Source: Elusimicrobiota bacterium (GTDB taxonomy: Bacteria; Elusimicrobiota; Elusimicrobia; Elusimicrobiales; UBA9959). Taken from it: a stretch of 64,000 nucleotides of DNA. Made by a program: the position numbers and the translations under genes. How positions within the stretch are numbered: the first letter of the stretch is position 1; every line of letters begins with the position of its first letter. The DNA is taken from contig JAAYVG010000014.1 of assembly GCA_012517285.1 (NCBI GenBank), positions 1 to 64,000 of the forward strand. The letters are read 5' to 3'. Below are positions 18,304 through 27,611 of this stretch, piece after piece. Below the pieces are notes generated by a model. That model was not told the origin of the DNA. It worked only from the letters and a program-made list of their open reading frames with translations, and did not search any database.

Positions 18304-19645
18304 ACTCTAATTTCCCTTTTAAAATATTTATACCATTCCTATTTAATATAATAAACATGTATATTGTTATAAAAGTTTCAGTTAAAAACCAAGAAATAGC
18401 TGTCCCTATCTGTTTAAATAATGGAGTTAAAATTAAAAATAATATTACACTTACAATAGATAATCTACCAATTACTTTTAAAAATTCACTTTTCATATTA
18501 AATGCAAGCATTGTTTGAATGCCTAATATATCACTTAATCCTATTATAAACGGTAAAAATGATAATATTTGTAGAACTATTATTGATTGATGATACTGAT
18601 TCCCCAATATTATATTAACTATCGGTGAAGCAAAAATTAATATGAATAGTGAAAGAATAAAACTTCCAGTTCCTATTATAATAACCAATTTCTTTATAAA
18701 TTTAATTGCCCTTTCTTTTGACTCAGAAACAAGTTTGCTTATATATGGATAAATTGTTTGTGAAATAGGTGCTAACAATCCCTGAACTGCTTTAACTATC
18801 TTTTCTGCTCCAGTATAATATCCTACTATTGTATTGTTTGTAAAGAGTCCTAATATAAATGTGTTACTTGTGGTATAAAGGCTTACTGCTATTGTGGTTA
18901 AAAATATATCCCAGCCTTCTTTTAAGTGATGTTTTATATCAGATAATGAGGGAGGATTGAAACTTATATTAAAATCTCTGAATATGAGCCATAAGGATAA
19001 AATGCCTGCAATAATATAGCCCAATGTGTTTAGGAGCGGTACATATAGAAAATCTTCCATATGGTGAACAAACACAAATATTGCGACTGTGAATATCAGT
19101 TTTGCTGTGATGTTTAATACTGTTATATATTTCATCCTTTCCATACCCTGAAAAAACCATACAGGGAATAATACCTGACCTAAAACCATACCAAATGTAA
19201 GGTAGTATATTGGCCAGTCCCTACTAAACTTGCCAAATGAGAATACTATTATGCTCATAAGCATAAATGAGACTATTAAAAGCCCAGCTTTAATCGTCAT
19301 AACAGAGCTGAAGATCTCTGATAGTTTTTCTTTATTATCACGGTTAATCGATATCTCACGGGTTGCTGAGAGATTGAAGCCATAGTCTGTTAATATCATA
19401 AAATATGTTACAAATGCCTGAGCAAATGATACAAGCCCGTATTTCTCAGGCCCTAATACCCTTACCAAGTAAGGCAGTGTTATAAGCGGCAGTAGATAGT
19501 TGGCTGCCTGTAAAACCGAGAGGGATATGAAGTTTGAAAAAAGTCTTTTATATTCCTCTTTGTTCTTTATTTTATCAATTATTGGATATATAAAAAACTC
19601 ATCGTTTATATAAAACACATCCCATATGTTTTTGGTTTTTGGCAT
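18290..19645 (-). CDS. Wzx-type polysaccharide flippase
   Basis: About 451 residues with 12 or more hydrophobic helices. The classic entry is FSNFISLSVLQAANYLLPLI with VRVLGPEKYGLVSFAQAF, typical of Wzx flippases that move undecaprenyl-linked repeat units across the inner membrane. It is the first gene of the minus-strand locus. Homologues usually begin at about the KRLFSNF segment; here roughly 35 extra residues (from MPKTKNIWDVFY) precede it. No Shine-Dalgarno site is evident at the ATG (19645) or at an upstream TTG (19666). Confidence 0.88.
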   Translation of the reverse strand: MPKTKNIWDVFYINDEFFIYPIIDKIKNKEEYKRLFSNFISLSVLQAANYLLPLITLPYLVRVLGPEKYGLVSFAQAFVTYFMILTDYGFNLSATREISINRDNKEKLSEIFSSVMTIKAGLLIVSFMLMSIIVFSFGKFSRDWPIYYLTFGMVLGQVLFPVWFFQGMERMKYITVLNITAKLIFTVAIFVFVHHMEDFLYVPLLNTLGYIIAGILSLWLIFRDFNISFNPPSLSDIKHHLKEGWDIFLTTIAVSLYTTSNTFILGLFTNNTIVGYYTGAEKIVKAVQGLLAPISQTIYPYISKLVSESKERAIKFIKKLVIIIGTGSFILSLFILIFASPIVNIILGNQYHQSIIVLQILSFLPFIIGLSDILGIQTMLAFNMKSEFLKVIGRLSIVSVILFLILTPLFKQIGTAISWFLTETFITIYMFIILNRNGINILKGKLEYEEK

Positions 19646-19676
19646 ATCAACCACATACCGATTCAATCTACGAATA

Positions 19677-19998
19677 AACCGCGTAGGTTGGAACCAGAAT
19701 TAACTGACGCGGTTGGGGCTCATGGACCGCCTCACTTAAATAAACCGCATAAGATTACATTAACCGCTTTTATATTTTATAAAATTTTTAACAGTGATTT
19801 ACGAATGAAAAAAGGATGTGTCAGTCTTGAAGAATCAAGATATAAAAAGTTCATGTTTTAAAATCTGGTTATTCAAAGAATTTTTTCAGTAAAGAAATAT
19901 TCTCAAAGATTGTTTTCCCTGCTTACGCCGAAGCGGCTTCGGCAGATTTTAAAAATTGGCTAATTTATATTGCAAATAGACTTTTTCATTGACCCCTG
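19677..19998. repeat. Intergenic repeats upstream of wzx
   Basis: A perfect 8-bp inverted pair AACCGCGT (19677-19684) and ACGCGGTT (19707-19714) is followed by short 'aaaccgc' repeats. From about 19920 to 19998 comes a REP-like hairpin (cgaagcggcttcg) and then 'aattggctaatttat', 'caaatagactttttcattga' and cccc. This matches the right arm of the element ending at 30482. A left arm could not be found, so it is likely a decayed copy. No gene is seen. Confidence 0.6.
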
Positions 19999-20432
19999 TT
20001 ATCTAAAGTGTCAGGCTTTTTAAAAAGGTTTACTGCTGCATAAGATACAAGTAAGCATAAAAGTATTTCAAACGGAAGTCTGTATCTGTCATAGCTTGCG
20101 ACAGCAGATGTCAACGTCAATAAGTATAGTATAAATATTGATATAAAAATAGATGATATCCTATCTTTTTTAAAAAGTAAGTATGCTCCATATATTGAGA
20201 TAAAAAAAATCATAAGGTGTATGATTCTGAATATAAAATTTGGAAGTATCATTAAAATATCCTTAATATATATTTTTTTATCCTGATGGGGATTTTCAAT
20301 GTTTTCAAACTTTGTCATTATATTATGCTGTTTGTCATAATAATCTGGATAGAAAAAGTTTATCATTTTTATTTCATTATATGTAGGAATTATTATAGCA
20401 GTATTACCACTTTCCATAATTTTATTATACAT
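19986..20432 (-). CDS. Short polytopic membrane protein, resembles the C-terminus of a sugar transferase
   Basis: 148 residues at most, with hydrophobic helices in the second half (about 70-90, 95-113, 120-138). The SYDRYRLPFEILLCLLVSY segment is like the last helix of ArnT/PMT-type or O-antigen-locus membrane proteins, which are several times longer. The last residues (DNRGQ) are encoded by the end of the repeat element at 19998, so the original end was replaced. A TATAAT box on the minus strand lies 6 nt before an internal ATG at 20417. It may be a decaying remnant rather than a working gene. Confidence 0.45.
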   Translation of the reverse strand: MYNKIMESGNTAIIIPTYNEIKMINFFYPDYYDKQHNIMTKFENIENPHQDKKIYIKDILMILPNFIFRIIHLMIFFISIYGAYLLFKKDRISSIFISIFILYLLTLTSAVASYDRYRLPFEILLCLLVSYAAVNLFKKPDTLDNRGQ

Positions 20433-20470
20433 TATTTGATATAATAAAATGAGATGAAATTATTATTATT

Positions 20471-21202
20471 ATGAAAAAAATTTTATTAACTTTTTATATT
20501 TTTATTTTTTTATACATGCAATCTTTTGCTATGCCCTTTGACAACTTTAATAAATATTATACCTCAAATGATTTGTTAGAACCATTCGTTAAGGATTTTG
20601 GTGGAGTAATTGGTGCATCTGATTCCAACACTGCAAAAAAGCTTTCAGTGTTTGGGCTTGATCTCGGGTTTGATTTAGCCGTCCAGAACAGACCATCCAG
20701 CGATAATAAAATTTTGATTAACTCTGATGTGGATGGCTTTGGAGTGCCTCGGGTTCACATGGATTTTGGATTACCTGTGGCCAATCTTGATGTATCTGTC
20801 AGAGGTTTTTCATACTCAAATCTTAAAGTTATCGGTGGAGGATTGAAGTATAGTTTATTTAAAACTACAACCCATGTGAATTTAATGCCTGATATATCTC
20901 CTATGGCATATTATGATATCATAAGCTATGATTATTTCACAGGCTATCATATCTCTGTAGATGTAGTTGCTTCTTGGAATCTGCCAAATATTAAACCATA
21001 TATTTCATTCGGTTATGATAATACCAGTCTCAAGGTTAGAAATATTGGATATGGTTTCGATGGCAATAAAGCCTCATCATCAGGTTTAAGGGGTGCAGCA
21101 GGAATTAGATTCAGTCCTGTGCCGCTTGTTTATATATATGGTGGATATAATATAATAAATGGAGAGGGTGGCTATAATTTTGGTTTTGGTATGGAGATTT
21201 AA
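20471..21202 (+). CDS. Secreted or outer-membrane beta-barrel-like protein
   Basis: 243 residues. The signal peptide (about 1-20, MKKILLTFYIFIFLYMQSFA) is followed by alternating hydrophobic/polar strands rich in Gly, Tyr, Asn and aromatics. It ends GYNFGFGMEI, as in small outer-membrane barrels. I do not recognise a named family. The spacing from TATAAT (20440-20445) to the ATG is 25 nt and no strong ribosome site is seen. rocD follows 16 nt after the stop, but a shared function is not implied. Confidence 0.7.
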   Translation: MKKILLTFYIFIFLYMQSFAMPFDNFNKYYTSNDLLEPFVKDFGGVIGASDSNTAKKLSVFGLDLGFDLAVQNRPSSDNKILINSDVDGFGVPRVHMDFGLPVANLDVSVRGFSYSNLKVIGGGLKYSLFKTTTHVNLMPDISPMAYYDIISYDYFTGYHISVDVVASWNLPNIKPYISFGYDNTSLKVRNIGYGFDGNKASSSGLRGAAGIRFSPVPLVYIYGGYNIINGEGGYNFGFGMEI

Positions 21203-21218
21203 TTTATAAGGAGGAGAT

Positions 21219-22433
21219 ATGGAAACAGAAATAAAGTTAACAAACAAGTCAGAAAAGTATAATGTTATGGAGTCCACATACGGAGCACATAACTACAAGC
21301 CGTTACCTGTCGTTATCACATCTGCTAAAGGTGTGTGGGTAAAGGATATAGAGGGAAACAGATATATGGATATGTTGAGTGCATATTCAGCTTTAAATCA
21401 CGGTCACAGACACCCAAGAATAATGAAGGCACTTGCAGATCAGGCAAAAAAGGTTACACTTACATCAAGAGCTTTCAACAATGATCAGATAGGACCTTTT
21501 TTAAAGGAGCTCTGTGAATTCACAGGCTATGATATGGCACTTCCTATGAACTCTGGTGCTGAAGCTGTTGAAACTGCATTAAAAACTGCGAGAAAATGGG
21601 GTTATAAGATCAAAGGAGTTCAAGAGGATAAGGCTGAAATAATTTGCTGTACCGATAACTTTCATGGAAGAACTATTACTATAATCACATTTTCCACTGA
21701 ACCTCAGTATAAGGATGGATTCGGACCATTTACACCCGGCTTTAAGGTTGTGAAATACGGTGATATAAATGATTTGGAAAAGGCTATAAATAAAAATACT
21801 GTTGGGTTTCTTGTTGAACCGATACAGGGTGAAGCTGGAATAAGGATTCCACCAGAGGGATATCTTAAAAAGGCATATGAGCTCTGTAAAAAGAATAATG
21901 TTCTTTTCATAGCCGATGAGATTCAGACAGGTTTTGGAAGAACAGGTAAAAAGTTCTGCTGCGACTGGGAGGGAATAAAGCCTGATATGATGTGTTTAGG
22001 TAAGGCACTCGGTGGCGGTGTTATGCCTGTTTCAGCAGTAGTTTCTTCAAGAAAGATACTTGGAGTATATAACCCTGGTGATCATGGTTCAACATTTGGT
22101 GGAAATCCTTTGGCCTGTGCAGTTGCAAGAGAGGCATTGAAGGTTTTAAAGGATGAAAAACTTGTTGAAAAATCACGCGAGATGGGTGATTATTTTATGT
22201 CAAAGCTTAAAACGATAAAAGGGCCTCATATAAAGGAGATAAGAGGCAAGGGATTGCTCATTGGTGTGGAGCTTGACACGAAGGCAAGGCCTTACTGTGA
22301 GGAGCTTATGAGTCTTGGAGTTCTTGCAAAGGAAACCCATGATATGGTCATAAGGTTTGCCCCACCTCTAAATATTACAAAGAAAGAGATAGACTGGGCT
22401 TTTAATAGAATAGCAAAGGTGCTTTCTAAATAA
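21219..22433 (+). CDS. rocD: Ornithine aminotransferase (class III)
   Basis: 404 residues of the class-III PLP aminotransferases. It shows [56 protein letters not shown], and the PLP lysine in [12 protein letters not shown], then [13 protein letters not shown]. These match ornithine-delta-aminotransferase most closely: ornithine plus 2-oxoglutarate gives glutamate semialdehyde (proline/arginine interconversion). Acetylornithine aminotransferase is the main alternative. A GGAGG site precedes the ATG. The window also has an arginine decarboxylase at 54.6 kb, a second arginine-family step. Confidence 0.9.
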   Translation: METEIKLTNKSEKYNVMESTYGAHNYKPLPVVITSAKGVWVKDIEGNRYMDMLSAYSALNHGHRHPRIMKALADQAKKVTLTSRAFNNDQIGPFLKELCEFTGYDMALPMNSGAEAVETALKTARKWGYKIKGVQEDKAEIICCTDNFHGRTITIITFSTEPQYKDGFGPFTPGFKVVKYGDINDLEKAINKNTVGFLVEPIQGEAGIRIPPEGYLKKAYELCKKNNVLFIADEIQTGFGRTGKKFCCDWEGIKPDMMCLGKALGGGVMPVSAVVSSRKILGVYNPGDHGSTFGGNPLACAVAREALKVLKDEKLVEKSREMGDYFMSKLKTIKGPHIKEIRGKGLLIGVELDTKARPYCEELMSLGVLAKETHDMVIRFAPPLNITKKEIDWAFNRIAKVLSK

Positions 22434-22493
22434 GCTGTGATAAGATAATGATTAAGCCGCTGCTCAAATATATGGATGCAGAAGATTGAACTG

Positions 22494-23387
22494 ATGAATA
22501 AAATTAAGGTGTATGGTGAGGTTCTTTTTGCAACCATTGTATGGGGAGCGGCTTATCCTTTTACAAAACATGTTGTGGCTCTGATATCACCGCTTTCTTT
22601 AGTATTTGTAAGATGTCTTTTTGCAAGCATACTGATGCTTGTTTTTGTAAGGATTAATTTTAAAAAATATCTAAGGCTTGATTTGATATTAAAGCTTGTG
22701 GTGATGTCTGTTATAGGTATTTCAGTGCAACAGTTTTCGCAGTGTTATGCTTTAAAATATACTGCTTCAACCAACGCTGGTTTTATAATAGCGTTGACTC
22801 CAATAATTATAGTTTTGATAGAACTCTTCTGGGGTGAAAAGATATCTATTAATAAAATTATAGCCTTTGTATCAGGTCTTCTGGGATGTCTAATTGTTAT
22901 GTACTCCCTTGGAAGGTTTAGTTTATCACTTCCATCAACTAAGGGTGATTTGGTTTTTCTTACAAGCAGTTTTACATGGGCATTCTATGTTGTGTTGACA
23001 AAGAGATGGTTTAAGGGATATCCACAGAATGAGGTAACTGCTATTACTATGATCATGGCCCTTATAACACTAATCCCTTTTGAGTTTAAGTATTCACTTG
23101 TATCAGAGATAAAAAATCTGGATATGTTAGGATATATATCGCTTGCATATCTCTGTCTTTTATCTTCATTTTTAGGTTATCTATTCTGGAATGATGCAGT
23201 AAATAAACTTGGAGCAGTTAAATCATCATATTTTATATATGATGAGCCTTTTGCCACGATAATAAGTGCATATCTGCTTCTCGGCGAAAAGGTTATGCCT
23301 CTTACTTTAGTTGGTGGAATTTTAATACTTATTGGTGTATATTTTGTTTTAAAGGTAGAAAACGGGAAGGCTTTAGAATATGGATAA
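22494..23387 (+). CDS. EamA/DMT-family transporter
   Basis: About 297 residues with ten hydrophobic helices in two repeats, the drug/metabolite transporter layout. The first repeat starts ATIVWGAAYPFTKHV with FVRCLFASI, and the second shows SFTWAFYVVLTKRWF and ends LLLGEKVMPLTLVGGILILI. Substrate unknown. The ATG at 22494 gives the usual N-terminus; one at 22476 is possible. It overlaps murB by 8 nt, so the two are co-transcribed. Confidence 0.88.
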   Translation: MNKIKVYGEVLFATIVWGAAYPFTKHVVALISPLSLVFVRCLFASILMLVFVRINFKKYLRLDLILKLVVMSVIGISVQQFSQCYALKYTASTNAGFIIALTPIIIVLIELFWGEKISINKIIAFVSGLLGCLIVMYSLGRFSLSLPSTKGDLVFLTSSFTWAFYVVLTKRWFKGYPQNEVTAITMIMALITLIPFEFKYSLVSEIKNLDMLGYISLAYLCLLSSFLGYLFWNDAVNKLGAVKSSYFIYDEPFATIISAYLLLGEKVMPLTLVGGILILIGVYFVLKVENGKALEYG

Positions 23388-24279
23388 ATATATTGAGATA
23401 AAGAAAAGATTTATTGGTAAATTTTTTGAGGATAAGTTTGCCAAAGAATTTACAAGCTATAAAGTGGGCGGGAAAATAGATATTATTGTTTATCCTGAAA
23501 GCACTGGTGATCTGATATGGCTTTTTGAGTTTATAAAAAAAACTGGTATTAAGTATTTTATATGTGGCAATTCCACTAATATACTTGTAAGTGATAATGG
23601 ATTTTGTGGAGTATTTATAAAAACTGAGAGGATTAAAAATATTGAGGTTGATGGGCTTATTATAAGAGCACAGTCAGGTTTTTTATGGGATGATATGATA
23701 AGAATAGCTGTTAATAATGGGTTGGATGGGCTTGTTAAAACATCATATATTCCAGGAAGTGTTGGTGGGGCAGTAAGGATGAATGCAGGTGCTTTTGGTG
23801 AGGAAACATTTGATTGCCTTGAATCTGTTGATGTCATAGATTTGAACAATCTTGAGTTTAAAACTTTAAAAAAGAAGGATATTGTTTATGGATACAGATA
23901 TGTTAGGGATATTGAAAATTTTTTTATACTGAGTGGAGAATTTAGATTTAGAAAAAGTGATAAAGAAGAGCTATTAAACCTAAGAAATGAAATAATAAAA
24001 AAAAGAATTGAAAAACAGCCACTTGATTATCCATCTGCTGGAAGTGTATTTAAAAGACCATTAAATAATTATGCATCAAAGCTTATAGATGAGTGTGGAC
24101 TTAAAGGACTCAGTGTTGGTGGGGCGATGGTTTCAAAAAAACATTGTGGATTTATAATAAACTATAATAATGCAACAGCATCAGATATATATAGCCTTAT
24201 AAAGAAAGTTCGAGAGATAGTCTATAACAAAACTGGGATAGAATTGGAACTAGAACAGGTGCTTGTAGGTGAGTTTTAA
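23380..24279 (+). CDS. murB: UDP-N-acetylenolpyruvoylglucosamine reductase MurB
   Basis: 299 residues, the FAD-linked second step of UDP-N-acetylmuramate synthesis. Motifs: SYKVGG near residue 27, GNSTNILVSD, TSYIPGSVGGAVRMNAGAFG around the FAD, YGYRYV, PSAGSVFKRP holding the catalytic Ser, GLKGLSVGGAMVSKKHCGFI, and ELELEQVLVGEF at the end with the catalytic Glu. Length and ending fit the short (type II) MurB group. It supports a peptidoglycan-containing cell. It converges with the GH3 gene, 6 nt between stops. Confidence 0.96.
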   Translation: MDKYIEIKKRFIGKFFEDKFAKEFTSYKVGGKIDIIVYPESTGDLIWLFEFIKKTGIKYFICGNSTNILVSDNGFCGVFIKTERIKNIEVDGLIIRAQSGFLWDDMIRIAVNNGLDGLVKTSYIPGSVGGAVRMNAGAFGEETFDCLESVDVIDLNNLEFKTLKKKDIVYGYRYVRDIENFFILSGEFRFRKSDKEELLNLRNEIIKKRIEKQPLDYPSAGSVFKRPLNNYASKLIDECGLKGLSVGGAMVSKKHCGFIINYNNATASDIYSLIKKVREIVYNKTGIELELEQVLVGEF

Positions 24280-24285
24280 TAGAAA

Positions 24286-25818
24286 TTATTTTTCTGTTAA
24301 TAACTCTGATAATGTTTTCATAGAAAACTCAGTTATATTGTAGGTTTCTATTATTGTTTGAAAATCATTCTTGATCATATCAGTATCATATGGGTTTAAA
24401 AGATTTATGAAAATGTTCTTCTTTGAATTTTTGGCAAGCGTTGTTAATATCTCTCTTCTTCTTATACTCGTGTAAGGCCATGAGTAGTTGGCTATTATAA
24501 GTGTATCATACTGTTTTAAATCATTTGCAGCTTTGTCAAGGTTAATCTTGCTGTCAGAGCTTATCATATTAAATTTTACCATGTATCCCTTTTCTGATAG
24601 TCCTTTGTAAAAAACAATGGCCTCATCAGAAAATCTTTGAGGTACAAAAAATATAACATATATTTTTTCATTTTTGTTCAGAGGTATATTATGTCCATCA
24701 TCCTTTATAAGTTTGTTTGTTTTCTGTGCTATTTTTAATGCTATATCCCTGTATGCCATATCAAAGTTATCACTGTTTATTTCAAATTTTTTTAGATTAT
24801 ATTTCTTTTTTAATTCAATTATTCTTGTATAGGATTGATTTATATCATCAATTAGAATCTCTTTTTTGGATACGGCATCCATTATTTTATTTTTTACCTT
24901 TCTATAATCATATTTTCCAACCAAAACCATATCTGCACCATTTTTTAAAGCTATTACAGCGGCATCTTCTACTGTATATTTCGATGTTATTGCCCTCATA
25001 TCAAGACTATCAGTTATTATAATCCCTTTATATTTAAGCTGTTGTCTTAATATATCTTTCATTATTATTTGTGAAAGACTTGCAGGATATTTATCATCTA
25101 CGTTTTTGTATATTATATGTGAAAGCATAATCATATCAGACATATCATCTGCTATCAACCTCTTAAATGGATATATGTGTGTATTGTAGAGTTCTATAGG
25201 TTCTATGTCAGATACAGGGAGTGTCAGATGAGAGTCAGATGATGTCATACCATGACCGGGAAAGTGTTTTATTGTTGTAATTATTCCTGCTGAATTAAAT
25301 CCCTTTATCACAAGCCTTCCCATATTATAAACTGTTTCTTTGTTATCTGAAAAAGCCCTTATGTTTATTATTGGATTATCTCTTTGAGTGTTAACATCAA
25401 CAGTTGGTGAAAAAACTGTGTTTATTCCAGCTTTTTTAAGCTCGAGCCCTAAAAGATAAAAAAGTGTTGAAGTGTTTTCATAATCATTTGCACTGCCTAT
25501 AGCCATATTTGATGGCAGATTAAAAAGCCCATGAGTTTGATGAAGATATACACTTCCTCCTTCGTAGTCGATTGCTATAAATGGGGGGAGGTACTTTGAT
25601 GATTTGTAAACCTTTTTAAAAACATCCCTTGTTTTCTTTAATGAATATGTCCCGTATTGAATCTGAATACCGCCTATTCCTTCATCTGTAGCTTTTATGA
25701 TCTGTTTCTCTTGCTTTATATCATATGCTACAAATATAAGACTGTTTATTTTTTCTTCTAAGCTCTGTGAAAATATATATTGAGAAAAAAAAACAATTAT
25801 TAAAAATATCTTTATCAT
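24286..25818 (-). CDS. Secreted GH3 glycoside hydrolase, beta-N-acetylhexosaminidase-like
   Basis: 510 residues with a signal peptide (about 1-17). The GH3 barrel carries FIAIDYEGGSV, FSPTVDVN, TIKHFPGHGMTSSDSHLTLP with the Asp-His dyad loop of NagZ, and GIIITDSLDM with the likely Asp nucleophile. A C-terminal alpha/beta domain follows (about 360-510). NagZ enzymes release GlcNAc from muropeptides. E. coli NagZ is cytoplasmic and about 340 residues, so this exported two-domain form is closer to extracytoplasmic types. No Shine-Dalgarno site is seen; a TATAGT box lies 4 nt before the ATG. Confidence 0.9.
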   Translation of the reverse strand: MIKIFLIIVFFSQYIFSQSLEEKINSLIFVAYDIKQEKQIIKATDEGIGGIQIQYGTYSLKKTRDVFKKVYKSSKYLPPFIAIDYEGGSVYLHQTHGLFNLPSNMAIGSANDYENTSTLFYLLGLELKKAGINTVFSPTVDVNTQRDNPIINIRAFSDNKETVYNMGRLVIKGFNSAGIITTIKHFPGHGMTSSDSHLTLPVSDIEPIELYNTHIYPFKRLIADDMSDMIMLSHIIYKNVDDKYPASLSQIIMKDILRQQLKYKGIIITDSLDMRAITSKYTVEDAAVIALKNGADMVLVGKYDYRKVKNKIMDAVSKKEILIDDINQSYTRIIELKKKYNLKKFEINSDNFDMAYRDIALKIAQKTNKLIKDDGHNIPLNKNEKIYVIFFVPQRFSDEAIVFYKGLSEKGYMVKFNMISSDSKINLDKAANDLKQYDTLIIANYSWPYTSIRRREILTTLAKNSKKNIFINLLNPYDTDMIKNDFQTIIETYNITEFSMKTLSELLTEK

Positions 25819-25842
25819 ATATACTATACATCATGGTCAGAA

Positions 25843-26055
25843 ATCAGAACTTGCCTGCCGAAGCTGCTTCGGCGCAGGCAGGGACAGTAAACAGAAGACA
25901 GATGACAGAGCCTGCCTGCCGAAGCCACTTAGGCGCAGGCAGGGATAGAATTTAAGGAAATTCCTTGTTTGTCCGCCTTCTGCTTTCTGATTTCTGCCTT
26001 CTGCTTTCTGATTTCTGCCTTCTGTTTTCTGATTTAGTGAACCCTATTTATTCTT
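25843..26055. repeat. Palindromes and a 3 x 21-bp tandem repeat between two minus-strand genes
   Basis: Two REP-like palindromes (core 'gaagctgcttcgg' near 25858 and a variant near 25919) are followed by three 21-bp units starting 'gccttctgctttctgattt' at 25975, 25996 and 26017. The stretch ends 'ttagtgaacccta', like the right ends of the larger elements. No gene is seen. Confidence 0.7.
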
Positions 26056-27576
26056 CCTATATCCCTTTCTGGTTGCCTGCTTGCTTACTGTTTCGATTAT
26101 TGCCTTTCCTAAATCCTTTGGACCCTCAGTTTGCTTCGTCTCTATAAACTTTTCCCTTTTAACCCTATTATCATCTATCTCATGTCTTATCTTTTTCCTT
26201 TCTTCAAGTCTTTGATTTATATAATTTTTCAGTTCATCTTTTTTCATTTTTTTTAGTTCATCTGGAAGCTGTTCTTTTTTTATCTCATCTATTTTTATAT
26301 TACCATTTTCTATAGCAGTTATTAAGTCCCATGAGGAATAAGATGCCCCTGCCATAGGTGATGCAGCATAGCTTGCCCTTTCTGCCATAACAGACTTTGA
26401 TTGCTTAGTAGCTTCTTTATCAAGCATGGCCTTTTCCTCTAATTTTTTTGCTCCATCAGTTCCATAAGGTATATATGTTTGATTTAATTTACTGTTAAGC
26501 TCTGCTATTTTATCGTCATAAGGTGTTTCTATGGATGCTATATAGTTTTGATCTATGCTGTTATAATCTCCATCTGCAAGCAATGCTGCGTCCTTCCATT
26601 TCTGGGCTATACCCTGCTGAGCAGGACCGCAGAATATTGTGTTTACAAAGATTCCTTTTGATTTAGCAAGGGTTACAGCATCTTCAAATCTCACATCACC
26701 TTGGGTAAATGGTTCATTACCGGCAATAAATATTGCCTTATAAACATCATCATTTTTACTCCATTTTAAATCTTTTACAGCATCCTTTATAACAGCTCCG
26801 CAGTACTCATCCCCTCCATTTGTTTTGAGTGCAAATAATTCTTTTGAGACGCTGTCCATATCGCTGGTAAAGTCAAGCACCTTTCTTATATAACCATTCT
26901 CCTTTGATAAACTATTGTTCCCATACTCATAAAGGGCAACCTCAATCATGTTTCCATTTCCATCTTTTTCATATCTTGATAACTCATTTACTATTGACCA
27001 TAACTGTCTCTTTGCTTGATCTATTAAACCATCCATTGAATTTGATGTATCAATAAGTATGGCTAATTGCGTGAGTGCTTTTCCTGAGTAGTTTTGAGTT
27101 TTTGTGGATACTATAACATTTTCCCAGTCTTTCTCTATATCTGATTTTGCCCCAGCAATTATCTTCCCAGTTTTTACATCTATTATCCTTGAGTTGATCT
27201 CCAATCTGTTGTTTTTTAAATCGTTTATGCTCCCTGTGAGTATGTAATTAGCACCGGTCAGCTCTCCTATCTTTAATATATCCTTTTCATCTATTGCACC
27301 GCTTTGCTGAAGTTTCATTTCGGATAATACTTTATCAATAAGCTCTCTTTCTATAAGCGTGATTCCATTTCTATTTGAAAATGATGTAGTTATCCTTTCC
27401 TGAACTATCTTTGGATCAGTAGATTTTTGGTTTATACTTTTAAAATCTGTAATTGCTAACTTAACATCTGGTTTATCCTTTATTTTATTATATAATTCAT
27501 CACACATACCATCAATTGACTTTGAATAACAGTTAATGGATAAAAACATCATTAAAAAACCTGCAAAAAATTTCAT
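26044..27576 (-). CDS. Exported FlgO-like / von Willebrand factor A protein
   Basis: 510 residues with a signal peptide (about 1-18). Residues about 35-150 look like the FlgO/CsgG-type domain (ITTSFSNRNGITLIERELID, IGELTGANYILTGSI, NSRIIDVKTGKIIAGA). Residues about 170-330 are a VWA domain with an intact MIDAS start, DTSNSMDG, and IFIAGNEPFTQGD. The C-terminal third is charged and helical with KKMKKDELKNYINQRLEERK. The pairing suggests an envelope protein that binds ligands in a metal-dependent way. AGGAGG precedes the ATG, and the promoter region is shared with the divergent RluA gene. Confidence 0.85.
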   Translation of the reverse strand: MKFFAGFLMMFLSINCYSKSIDGMCDELYNKIKDKPDVKLAITDFKSINQKSTDPKIVQERITTSFSNRNGITLIERELIDKVLSEMKLQQSGAIDEKDILKIGELTGANYILTGSINDLKNNRLEINSRIIDVKTGKIIAGAKSDIEKDWENVIVSTKTQNYSGKALTQLAILIDTSNSMDGLIDQAKRQLWSIVNELSRYEKDGNGNMIEVALYEYGNNSLSKENGYIRKVLDFTSDMDSVSKELFALKTNGGDEYCGAVIKDAVKDLKWSKNDDVYKAIFIAGNEPFTQGDVRFEDAVTLAKSKGIFVNTIFCGPAQQGIAQKWKDAALLADGDYNSIDQNYIASIETPYDDKIAELNSKLNQTYIPYGTDGAKKLEEKAMLDKEATKQSKSVMAERASYAASPMAGASYSSWDLITAIENGNIKIDEIKKEQLPDELKKMKKDELKNYINQRLEERKKIRHEIDDNRVKREKFIETKQTEGPKDLGKAIIETVSKQATRKGYRKNK

Positions 27577-27595
27577 AAAACCCTCCTATTTTTTT

Positions 27596-27605
27596 ATTAT
27601 ATAAT
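27596..27605. promoter_or_regulatory. Overlapping divergent -10 boxes
   Basis: TATAAT on the plus strand (27600-27605) lies 6 nt before the ATG at 27612, with no Shine-Dalgarno site, so that transcript would be leaderless. TATAAT on the minus strand (27601-27596) overlaps it and would serve the VWA gene, which has AGGAGG. Confidence 0.4.
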
Positions 27606-27611
27606 ATTTTA

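Noticed and set aside
25975..26037. Three evenly spaced repeats considered as a CRISPR array
   Set aside because: The 21-bp units are directly adjacent with no spacers and no cas genes are near; it is a simple tandem repeat.
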